Shown: piece after piece, positions 6,300 through 12,363 of the stretch
Position numbering within the stretch: position 1 is the stretch's first letter
Layout of the letters: every line of letters begins with the position of its first letter
Assembly (NCBI GenBank): GCA_900769795.1
Contig: CAAGHZ010000054.1
Coordinates: forward strand, 1 to 13,770
Length of the DNA stretch: 13,770 bases
Source of the DNA: Clostridia bacterium
Lineage (GTDB): Bacteria; Bacillota; Clostridia; Monoglobales; Monoglobaceae
Direction: 5' to 3'
Notes under the pieces: model-generated
What the model was told of the DNA's origin: nothing
Databases searched by the model: none
Seen by the model: only the letters and a program-made list of their open reading frames with translations
Made by a program: the position numbers and the translations under genes

Positions 6300-7955
6300 A
6301 TGTATAATAATAACTACAACGGAAAAATCAAAGCGGAGTTTTTTTCAAAAGTAACAGAGAGTTTTACTCTGTATAAAGAACATAAGCGTGCCATGGACAA
6401 GAGAATTATAGAAAACAACAGATGGTTTAAGTCAAGGTATGGAGTAGGTGAGATGGAGATACCTGAGCCAACGACGCCATACATATTCAATGTAATCGCA
6501 AACAAACACGCAGATGCTATGGATAACTACCCACAGCCGAATATTTTAGAGAGAGAGGAGAGCGATAGAACTATTGCTGAGACATTTACGAAGATATTGC
6601 CTCTTCAAATGGATTTGTGCGGATTTAAGCGTACGTATAGCAGAGCGTGGTGGTATAAACTGAAAAACGGAGCGGCTTGCTACGGCGTTTTCTATAATCC
6701 GACCCTCAGAGGAGGCAGGGGAGAAATTGATATCAGAAAGATTGATCTTTTAAATCTGTTTTGGGAGCCGGGGGTTACTGACATTCAGGATAGTAAGTTT
6801 GTTTTTGTTACTGCTCTGTGTGATAACGATGTAATGAAGCAAAAATATCCACAGTATGCAGACAGATTCTCATCAGGGTCTGCGATGGATGCACAAGTTT
6901 ACGATGATATGAACGGTGCTTCGCCAAATGATGTCTTAAAGGACAAGAGCCTGATTATTGATTGCTATTACAAAAAACAGCGTGGAGACACACAGACGGT
7001 AGAACTTATAAAGTTTTTTGATGACTTGATTCTTGACGCGTCCGAAGACAGGGGTGACAAGGGCCTGTACGATCATGGCATGTATCCATTCGTTATGGAC
7101 GTGCTATATCCCGATGAGGATTCGCCTGCCGGCTTCGGATTGGTTGACATAATAAAAAATCCGCAAATGTATATCGACAAACTTGATGGAATAATCAGCA
7201 AAAATGCCATGATTTCCGGCAAGACCCGATTTATGATCAAGGATAACGGCGGACTTAATGAATATGAACTTTCTGATTTGACAAAGGATATAATTCATGT
7301 CGCCGGCTCGGTTGGTGATGAAAACATCCGAGAACTTCAGGCGAAACCTCTTCATTCCTTTATTATGCAGCATCGTAAAAACAAGATAGACGAGCTCAAG
7401 GAGGTTTCAGGCAATTTAGATTTTCAGCAGGGAAACACAACCGGCGGTGTAACCGCATATTCCGCTATTGTGGCGCTTCAGCAGGCAGGAGAGAAGTTGT
7501 CAAGAGATATGATAGCAGAGAGTTATGAGGCATACAGACAAATTGTAAACCTTTGCATTGAGCTTATACGACAGTTCTATGACGAGCCACGCACATACAG
7601 GATAGGTATGGGAGATGGCAACTCAGAGTATATTTCGTTTTCAAACGAGGGCTTGCAAGGAAATGGAGTTCGTATTCCTGCAGAGTTTGATATAACGATA
7701 AGCGCTGAAAAAAATAATCCGTACAGCAGGATCACACAGAACCAGACGCTGACGGATTTGTGGAAGATGGGTCTATTCAGGAGAAACACCATCGACGAAT
7801 CATTAATGATGCTGGAGAGTCTTCACCTTGATGGTAAAGAAAAACTTATAGAAAGCCTCAGGAAGATGGCATCACAGCAGAATTCTGCCGACAACTCTCA
7901 GCTCGTCGGCGGGTCCGACGAGAATGGGCGAATAGTCGGGGTTGAAAGAGCATAG
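6300..7955 (+). CDS. Phage portal protein (P22-like type)
   Basis: A probable portal: the dodecameric ring at one capsid vertex through which DNA is packaged and ejected, and on which terminase docks. It is 551 aa. The call rests on overall pattern: an N-terminal helical region ending in NRWFKSRYG, then PYIFNVIANKHADAMDNYPQ (about 60-79), RAWWYKLKNGAACYGVFYNP, the wing-type segment KIDLLNLFWEPGVTDIQDSK, and DVMKQKYPQYADRF. A long helical stem and crown follow, with TGGVTAYSAIVALQQAGEKL near residue 380. The start at 6300 sits 9 nt after GAAAGG; an in-frame ATG at 6291 abuts the site and is unlikely. The last 28 codons overlap, antisense, the end of the repressor gene. Terminase is 1.8 kb downstream beyond the repressor, and no capsid or scaffold gene follows. 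Confidence 0.75.
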   Translation: MYNNNYNGKIKAEFFSKVTESFTLYKEHKRAMDKRIIENNRWFKSRYGVGEMEIPEPTTPYIFNVIANKHADAMDNYPQPNILEREESDRTIAETFTKILPLQMDLCGFKRTYSRAWWYKLKNGAACYGVFYNPTLRGGRGEIDIRKIDLLNLFWEPGVTDIQDSKFVFVTALCDNDVMKQKYPQYADRFSSGSAMDAQVYDDMNGASPNDVLKDKSLIIDCYYKKQRGDTQTVELIKFFDDLILDASEDRGDKGLYDHGMYPFVMDVLYPDEDSPAGFGLVDIIKNPQMYIDKLDGIISKNAMISGKTRFMIKDNGGLNEYELSDLTKDIIHVAGSVGDENIRELQAKPLHSFIMQHRKNKIDELKEVSGNLDFQQGNTTGGVTAYSAIVALQQAGEKLSRDMIAESYEAYRQIVNLCIELIRQFYDEPRTYRIGMGDGNSEYISFSNEGLQGNGVRIPAEFDITISAEKNNPYSRITQNQTLTDLWKMGLFRRNTIDESLMMLESLHLDGKEKLIESLRKMASQQNSADNSQLVGGSDENGRIVGVERA

Positions 7956-8573
7956 GCACGGATAGTCTGAACGATATTCAAGTTTTTTGCAATAGGCCTC
8001 CCCGTTGAGGACAAAGATGCCTGTCTGCCCCGACATAAGCTGAGGTTGAAACTTGACAAAAACAATATCACCATCGTTTATTACGGGCTTCATACTGTCG
8101 CCTGAGATACGAATACACGCATCTGCTTCGGGTGGGGCTTCGATCTCGATTTCTTCGTATTCAGAGTCGCCGAGATAGTTGCCTATACCTGCGGCGGCGG
8201 GCTGTAGATACAGAGGGAGAGTGCGAAGAGCCAAAGTCTGGTGTAGCCTCATGTTGTTGTATTCAAAATCAATGCAGTTATATACTGCGGCGCGCCCTTG
8301 AGGGGTCAGTTTGGATATCATAGACATTATATTGCTGTCAAGAGCATTGCCCGCATTTGGCGAGACATTACATAGAAAGTAGTCGGAGATATTGCTGATG
8401 TTATATATATTGCATAACTGAAGAAAGACAGAGATTGATGGCTCTGACTTGCCTGTCTCCCATGAACTGAAAGTAGACTGGGAGACACCCAATTGGTTGT
8501 ATACATCGTATTGGGTAAGACCTACATCCTTGCGTGCCTTTTTGAGTCTGGCGCTGATAATCTTGTCAGCCAT
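7872..8573 (-). CDS. CI/LexA-type phage repressor (XRE HTH + S24 peptidase)
   Basis: A 233-aa lysogeny-type repressor. Residues 8-62 form an XRE helix-turn-helix (LKKARKDVGLTQYDVYNQLG with recognition helix SQSTFSSWETG). Residues about 120-233 are the S24 self-cleavage and dimerisation domain. The Ala-Gly cleavage bond is likely in PAAAGIG (A128-G129). The catalytic Ser is S160 in ISGDSMKP, and the Lys is K196 or K197 in GEAYCKKLE. It ends in the usual LRVVGRILL. All key residues are present, so RecA/SOS-triggered cleavage is expected. It is divergent from the early genes and presumably binds the operator-like sites at 8654-8729. The Shine-Dalgarno AAGGA is about 12 nt from the ATG, rather far. 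Its 3' end overlaps the portal gene by 84 bp. Confidence 0.93.
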   Translation of the reverse strand: MADKIISARLKKARKDVGLTQYDVYNQLGVSQSTFSSWETGKSEPSISVFLQLCNIYNISNISDYFLCNVSPNAGNALDSNIMSMISKLTPQGRAAVYNCIDFEYNNMRLHQTLALRTLPLYLQPAAAGIGNYLGDSEYEEIEIEAPPEADACIRISGDSMKPVINDGDIVFVKFQPQLMSGQTGIFVLNGEAYCKKLEYRSDYPCLCSFNPDYSPILVGPADELRVVGRILL

Positions 8574-8617
8574 AGGAGATCACTTTCCTTTCTTGCGTCA
8601 TAATAAGCCTTGATTAT

Positions 8618-8646
8618 ACAATATCATTTTTATTGTTATTTGTCAA
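8618..8646 (-). promoter_or_regulatory. Repressor promoter (PRM-like)
   Basis: On the minus strand, TTGACA (8641-8646) is followed after 17 bp by TATTGT (8618-8623). A perfect TATAAT at 8613-8618 is also present but spaced 22 bp. It points into the repressor gene, with a start near 8611. It lies back to back with the early promoter, the two -35 boxes being 31 bp apart. Confidence 0.7.
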
Positions 8647-8653
8647 CACAAAC

Positions 8654-8729
8654 AACGAAAAATTTGTTAAAATTGCCTTGACAAACGAAAAAGTGGGTAT
8701 ATAATATTTGATATAACAAAAAATTCGTT
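8654..8729. promoter_or_regulatory. Three operator-like sites of the phage repressor
   Basis: Two full dyads share the pattern AACRAA-N3-TTYGTT: AACGAAAAATTTGTT (8654-8668) and AACAAAAAATTCGTT (8715-8729). A third site with one clear half, AACGAA, lies between them (8684-8698). The centres at 8661, 8691 and 8722 are 30 and 31 bp apart, close to three helical turns. The middle site is in the spacer of the rightward promoter and the right site covers its start, so occupancy should shut off early genes. The left site lies upstream of both -35 boxes. Confidence 0.6.
8678..8705 (+). promoter_or_regulatory. Early rightward promoter (PR-like)
   Basis: Perfect TTGACA (8678-8683) and perfect TATAAT (8700-8705) with a 16-bp spacer; the start is near 8712. 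It drives the Cys-rich gene, regulator and terminase genes. The transcript has a leader of about 150 nt (8712-8865) in which I see no gene and only a repeated GCAGAAAAA. Confidence 0.85.
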
Positions 8730-8865
8730 TATTTTGCAGAAAAAGACAAGATTTTGGGTTTTGTGGCAGAAAAATGTGTTGTGTTTTGACGAAAAGCGAT
8801 GGAATATGTGATATCGGGCGGCACAGGAACGGTGTGTAAAATCTATATATAAAGGAGGGATAATC

Positions 8866-9063
8866 GTGACGCACCCCGATATAACCAGAGTGGAAATGTT
8901 AGGAGAAATACAAAATGAGAAAAAATGCAAAATAGGTGAGTGCCTGTACTGTGAGACTGCGCTTTATGATGACAGCTCGGAGGTAATGGAGAGCACCGAC
9001 GGATTGTTTTGTGATATGGATTGCTGCTGTGAGTACTATGAAATAACACCATTTTATAATTGA
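8866..9063 (+). CDS. Small Cys-rich, probably zinc-binding early phage protein
   Basis: A 65-aa protein, the first gene of the rightward early transcript. It starts with GTG, fixed by a very strong AAAGGAGGG 6 nt upstream. The N-terminal MTHPDITRVEMLG is followed by a compact Cys cluster: C21, C26-x2-C29 (ECLYCE), C49, and C53-C54-C55 (FCDMDCCCEYY). The CxxC ... CxxxC arrangement fits one treble-clef or ribbon-like zinc site. Small proteins of this type are common just after the repressor in Firmicute prophages; their role is unknown to me. DNA or protein binding is only a guess. Its stop overlaps the ATG of a 31-codon frame. Confidence 0.65.
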   Translation: MTHPDITRVEMLGEIQNEKKCKIGECLYCETALYDDSSEVMESTDGLFCDMDCCCEYYEITPFYN

Positions 9064-9158
9064 TGGTTGGCAGTGTGCGAAACATTGCGGCTGATAATCG
9101 CAGAATACTGCAAAACTGCTCGGCACAAATAACAAAAGATAAGAGTATGGTTAATTAA
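9063..9158 (+). CDS. Possible 31-aa peptide, translationally coupled
   Basis: The TGA stop of the Cys-rich gene overlaps an ATG (TGATG, 9061-9065), opening a 31-codon frame (MVGSVRNIAADNRRILQNCS, then AQITKDKSMVN) that ends in TAA at 9158. It has no Shine-Dalgarno of its own, so translation would depend on reinitiation. No family is recognised. The stretch 9064-9200 otherwise shows nothing I can name, so this may be chance. Confidence 0.25.
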   Translation: MVGSVRNIAADNRRILQNCSAQITKDKSMVN

Positions 9159-9200
9159 AGTTAAGAGATGAAATGAAAAAAGAGAAAGGATATGAAATAT

Positions 9201-9578
9201 ATGATGCTTAGCAATGAAAAAGAAGTAAAAAAGTGGTTGCGTAATTTTGCGGTTATAAAAAAAGAATTGGAACTTAAAATCAGGTTTTACAGAGAACTTG
9301 CGGATGAATTTAAGATGGTTCCGGCGTTCAAAAAACAGTGTGATACATATAAAGAAGAAGTAAAGAAGCAACAGGTAAAGTTTAATCGCCATATGGCAGA
9401 TATGGAAAAATTATTCAGCCACCTTGATGAAGGCGAGAGGCTCGTGATGACAGCCAGATATATAAGTTGTGTTAAATGGGATTATATAGAGATGCATGCT
9501 TTTTATAGCCGACGTCAGGCCATAAGAGTTCATGACGGTGCGATTCCCAAACTTGTAGGCTGCAGGGTTGGAGAGTGA
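9201..9578 (+). CDS. ArpU/RinA-like phage late transcriptional regulator
   Basis: A basic 125-aa protein with a long helical, coiled-coil-like N-terminal two-thirds (KEVKKWLRNFAVIKKELELK and on). It ends in a region-4-like helix-turn-helix (DEGERLVMTARYISCVKWDY, then IEMHAFYSRRQAIRVHDGAI). The Y-S-R-R-Q-x-x-R-x-H signature is typical of ArpU/RinA/DUF1492-type regulators. These sit just upstream of the terminase genes in Firmicute prophages and switch on late or packaging transcription. The start at 9201 is 10 nt after GAAAGGA; an in-frame ATG at 9192 is too close to it, and ATG 9204 is also possible. Position and sequence agree. No binding site for it could be identified. Confidence 0.7.
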   Translation: MMLSNEKEVKKWLRNFAVIKKELELKIRFYRELADEFKMVPAFKKQCDTYKEEVKKQQVKFNRHMADMEKLFSHLDEGERLVMTARYISCVKWDYIEMHAFYSRRQAIRVHDGAIPKLVGCRVGE

Positions 9579-9582
9579 TAGC

Positions 9583-9762
9583 ATGGAGAACAAGGATATA
9601 ATCACAAACGAGGCGAAGAATAAGTTGACAGAACTGCTCAACTGCGGGAACGAAAGAGTTGAACTTGCCGCCGCCAAGGAACTTGTATCAATGTTTACAA
9701 AAGATGATGAAGATGACAACGGGGAGATAAACCTTGAGGTCACAATCACGATTAAAGAATAA
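9583..9762 (+). CDS. Small acidic protein in the terminase-small-subunit position
   Basis: A 59-aa acidic protein starting 4 nt after the regulator stop, with GGAG 9 nt upstream inside the end of that gene. Residues 8-37 (TNEAKNKLTELLNCGNERVE, then LAAAKELVSM) resemble the helical region L-x-x-L-L-x-x-x-N-x-x-V-x-L-A-A-A-K-x-[IL]-L found in some terminase small subunits. Residues 38-59 are an acidic linker and a beta strand (INLEVTITIKE), as in TerS tails. It lacks the DNA-binding helix-turn-helix of full-length TerS (usually 120-180 aa). It may be a minimal or truncated TerS, or an unrelated small phage protein. The neighbouring terL makes the first idea attractive. Confidence 0.5.
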   Translation: MENKDIITNEAKNKLTELLNCGNERVELAAAKELVSMFTKDDEDDNGEINLEVTITIKE

Positions 9763-9770
9763 GGGGAAGG

Positions 9771-9800
9771 TTGCGGGCGGATGTCTACATCCGCCCGCAA
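9771..9800 (+). other. GC-rich hairpin between the TerS-like gene and terL
   Basis: A perfect inverted repeat: TTGCGGGCGGATGT (9771-9784) and ACATCCGCCCGCAA (9787-9800), separated by 2 nt (13 bp with a realistic 4-nt loop). It begins 8 bp after the upstream stop and includes the TTG that opens the terL frame. No T run follows directly on either strand, so it is not a standard terminator. It may protect or process mRNA, regulate terL translation, or mark DNA for packaging. Confidence 0.75.
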
Positions 9801-11240
9801 AACTATCACAATGGTTTTTTCGAAAGGGGGCGTATTCATATAAAAAAACAGCAACTAAATATTGAACTTACAAAAACTCAGAAGGCATTTATGGAAGCTG
9901 ATGCCGATGAGGTTTTGTTTGGCGGAGCGGCAGGCGGAGGTAAATCATACGGACAGTTGGTTGATGCGCTGCTTTACGCCATTAAATATCCAAGAAGCCG
10001 TCAGCTTATACTCAGAAAGACTTTCCCTGAACTTGAGCACTCGATGATATTTACCTCCCTTGGTTTTTATCCGAAAAATATTTGCAAATACAGTGCCAGT
10101 GCAAAAAAGTGGACTTTTGTAAACGGCTCAATTATAGAATTTGGCTATTGTGCGACAAGGACGGACGTGCTGAGGTATCAGGGGGCAGAATATGACGTAG
10201 TCAGGTTTGATGAGTTGACTCATTTCACGCAGGAACAATATACATATCTTATATCCCGTATAAGAGGTGTCAACCCATATCCCAAAATGGTAAAGTCAAG
10301 TACCAATCCCGGCGGAATCGGACACAGCTGGGTTAAAAACAGGTTTATCGACGGGCATAAGCCCGGCGAGGTTTATACAGATGGAGACACAGGGGTAAAA
10401 AGGTTGTTTATACCATCGCTTGTCACCGACAATGTATTCCTGATGCAGGCAGATGGAGATTATGTAAAAAGATTAGAGCAACTGCCGGAGAACGAGAAAA
10501 AGGCGTTGCTTTATGGTCAGTGGGATATCTTTGACGGACAGGTATTTTCGGAATGGCGCAACTCTGCTTTCGGCAGACGGACAAGAAGATGGTCGCATGT
10601 GATAGAACCTTTTGAGATTCCAAAAGAATGGCGAAGGTTCCGTGCTTTTGACTTTGGATATTCAAAGCCTTTTGCGGTAGCGTGGTTCGCGGTCGACAAT
10701 GATGGCAGAGCGTATAACTATCGCGAGTTATACGGCTGCACCGGAACCCCTGACGTGGGCGTAAAGTGGACAGCACCTCAAATTGCGGACAAGATAAAGG
10801 AAATCGAAGAAAGAGAAGATAAGGGGTGTACCGTCATAGGGTATGCCGATCCGGCAATTTGGAACAGCACCGGCTCGCCCGAAGGCAGCATTGCCGAAAT
10901 GATGGAGAGAAGAGGCGTATATTTCGAAAAGGGAAACAACGATCGATTGGCCGGAAAGATGCAGGTGCATAGCCGTCTTGCTTTTGACGAGGATGGAGTG
11001 CCCATGATATATTTTTTTGAAAACTGCCAAAATATGATAAGGACCTTGCCACAACTGACCTATGACAGTACAAGACCTGAAGATGTAGATACCACGGGCG
11101 AGGATCATCTCTACGATGCAATGAAGTATTTTCTGATGTCAGACCCTATTGCGCTAAGAAAGAGTGAAAACCCTCCGCCAAAGGAGTATAGTCCCTTGGA
11201 TACGGAGAATTTGCAAAAGTATCCACGGTTTATTGTGTAA
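9771..11240 (+). CDS. terL: Phage terminase large subunit (DNA-packaging ATPase/nuclease)
   Basis: The motor that pumps DNA into the prohead and cuts it. From the TTG at 9771 the protein is 489 aa. The ATPase has Walker A GGAAGGGKS (51-59), Walker B VVRFDE (143-148), and coupling motif SSTNPGG (176-182). The RNase H-like nuclease keeps its acids: D294 in AFDFGYSKP, D360 in YADPA, and D445/D449 in DHLYDAMKY. Both activities therefore look intact. The start is uncertain. Family members usually begin a few residues before LNIELTKTQ (29-37). The good Shine-Dalgarno AAAGGGGG (9823-9830) is 9 nt before an ATA codon at 9840, not ATG. The TTG at 9771 has AAGGGG 4 nt upstream but lies in a strong hairpin. 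No portal follows it, against the usual order. Confidence 0.93.
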   Translation: MRADVYIRPQNYHNGFFERGRIHIKKQQLNIELTKTQKAFMEADADEVLFGGAAGGGKSYGQLVDALLYAIKYPRSRQLILRKTFPELEHSMIFTSLGFYPKNICKYSASAKKWTFVNGSIIEFGYCATRTDVLRYQGAEYDVVRFDELTHFTQEQYTYLISRIRGVNPYPKMVKSSTNPGGIGHSWVKNRFIDGHKPGEVYTDGDTGVKRLFIPSLVTDNVFLMQADGDYVKRLEQLPENEKKALLYGQWDIFDGQVFSEWRNSAFGRRTRRWSHVIEPFEIPKEWRRFRAFDFGYSKPFAVAWFAVDNDGRAYNYRELYGCTGTPDVGVKWTAPQIADKIKEIEEREDKGCTVIGYADPAIWNSTGSPEGSIAEMMERRGVYFEKGNNDRLAGKMQVHSRLAFDEDGVPMIYFFENCQNMIRTLPQLTYDSTRPEDVDTTGEDHLYDAMKYFLMSDPIALRKSENPPPKEYSPLDTENLQKYPRFIV

Positions 11241-11266
11241 AAAAGGCTCCCTTGTGTAAAGGGAGC
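11239..11266 (-). terminator. Terminator of the M14 peptidase gene, formed by the repeat
   Basis: On the minus strand, GCTCCCTT (11266-11259) and AAGGGAGC (11253-11246) form an 8-bp stem with a 5-nt loop, followed by C and TTTTTT (11244-11239). It lies about 35 bp after the peptidase stop. On the plus strand no T run follows, so terL is not clearly terminated here. Confidence 0.65.
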
Positions 11267-11298
11267 TGGATCGGCGTAGCCGAGACTGAGGGATTGTT
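11244..11298. repeat. Extragenic palindromic repeat of Clostridia type
   Basis: A 55-bp unit with two hairpins, GCTCCCTT/AAGGGAGC (11246-11266) and TCGGC/GCCGA (11271-11283), then GACTGAGGGATTGT. I recognise this layout as a short repeat scattered between genes in many gut Clostridia genomes. This is from memory, as only one copy is in the window. It fills the gap between convergent terL and the peptidase gene. Confidence 0.55.
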
Positions 11299-11299
11299 G

Positions 11300-12118
11300 C
11301 TATTTAATTCCCTCGCACAAAATTCCTACTACCCCACTATAAGCTTCTTCAAAAGCCTCCATAGGCAACGGATTTTCACCAAGCCCGACTTCAATTGTGA
11401 AGCCGGGCTTTTTGAATGTCTTTATAAACCAGTCCTTGTAGCCACCATAGGCAGAAATCCCTTCGGGCAAATCTCTCTTGTATCGGCTGACGGCCTCGAA
11501 ACGTTTGAGATATTCCTCTGTTCCGGGCGGCACATATCCGCAAAAGTCATAGTAGATTACCTCTCCCTGACTGTGCAGAGCCATAACCATATCAAATTTA
11601 TTCTGCCGTGTAAAGTTGGCAACCGCACGACTTTCGGGTTCTGATTCGGGATAGTATCCTCCCCATCTCGTAGGGCCGGGCGAAAATATTCCGTTTTTTT
11701 CTTCAAGACTTTTAGAGAGCTGCCACATTGCATCATAGTTGTGATTCAGATCAACTCCGCATGCGTTTGCCTGCCATCTTGAGCCATCGGCTGCAATCTG
11801 TACACCATCAGGGTTCACCATAGGGATGATGTAAATACAGGCGCTGTCCAAAAGAGGGTTTGTGCCATAGGTGTCATCGGCAAGATCCTGTGCAAAGGTG
11901 AATAAAATCTTTGAAGTAAGCCACTCCATTGCGTGATGAGCTCCGTTGTAAAAAACTTTTTTTGGGCCTCTCCCCAGTTTTATTGCAATGATTTCGTGCC
12001 CTGCATGACTCTGACCAATTGAAAAAACGGGAATATCACGATGTTTCTTTTTAAATACTTCTATATCCGAGATAAGCTTTTGATAGGTATATACATCGAT
12101 GTTTGACAATATAATCAC
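11300..12118 (-). CDS. M14-family zinc carboxypeptidase, gamma-D-glutamyl-diaminopimelate peptidase type
   Basis: A 272-aa single-domain metallopeptidase. Zinc ligands are H62 and E65 (GAHHAMEW) and H182 (MALHSQGE); the catalytic Glu is E243 (FTIEVGLGENP). WQANACGVDLNHNYDAMW (115-132) is the substrate-pocket segment. The set matches the M14 subgroup that cleaves the gamma-D-Glu-meso-DAP bond of muropeptides, such as the sporulation endopeptidase I of Lysinibacillus sphaericus. There is no signal peptide, LysM or other wall-binding domain, so it should act in the cytoplasm or be released by lysis. Start: GTG at 12118 abuts GGGAA, while an in-frame TTG at 12109 is 9 nt from it and may be the real start. 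It is convergent with terL. It could be a host recycling or spore enzyme, or a phage lysin. Confidence 0.82.
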   Translation of the reverse strand: MIILSNIDVYTYQKLISDIEVFKKKHRDIPVFSIGQSHAGHEIIAIKLGRGPKKVFYNGAHHAMEWLTSKILFTFAQDLADDTYGTNPLLDSACIYIIPMVNPDGVQIAADGSRWQANACGVDLNHNYDAMWQLSKSLEEKNGIFSPGPTRWGGYYPESEPESRAVANFTRQNKFDMVMALHSQGEVIYYDFCGYVPPGTEEYLKRFEAVSRYKRDLPEGISAYGGYKDWFIKTFKKPGFTIEVGLGENPLPMEAFEEAYSGVVGILCEGIK

Positions 12119-12224
12119 TTCCCTGATTTGTTTAATAATTACAATTATATGACAAGAAGATTGTAAACATAAACAAAATATAAAATAAATTTAAAAAAAC
12201 TTTAAAAATTTTTTAAAAAAACTA

Positions 12225-12253
12225 TTGAAAAATCTGCGAAAAGGTGATATAAT
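12225..12253 (+). promoter_or_regulatory. SigA-type promoter of the dockerin-like gene
   Basis: TTGAAA (12225-12230), a 17-bp spacer and perfect TATAAT (12248-12253), preceded by an A/T-rich stretch (12170-12224) resembling an UP element. The start near 12260 leaves a leader of about 175 nt. That leader includes a weak hairpin (AATACG 12282-12287 with CGTATT 12307-12312) running into five Ts. The rest of 12119-12224 shows no gene. Confidence 0.7.
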
Positions 12254-12363
12254 GCACAATGTATATTCGAAAATTTATTAGAATACGGATAGGCACGCCC
12301 ATAATTCGTATTTTTATCTATTCACTATTATAAGGAAGGAGGAGCCTTGAAGCTAAAAACCCG

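Noticed and set aside
8614..9392. Several Phe/Ile-rich minus-strand frames upstream of the repressor and opposite the regulator
   Set aside because: They cover the promoter/operator region and known genes in antisense; AT-rich composition explains the Phe/Ile content.
9811..9843. 10-codon frame (MVFSKGGVFI) just before the presumed terL start
   Set aside because: It has no Shine-Dalgarno of its own and runs through that of terL; likely chance, though it could modulate reinitiation.
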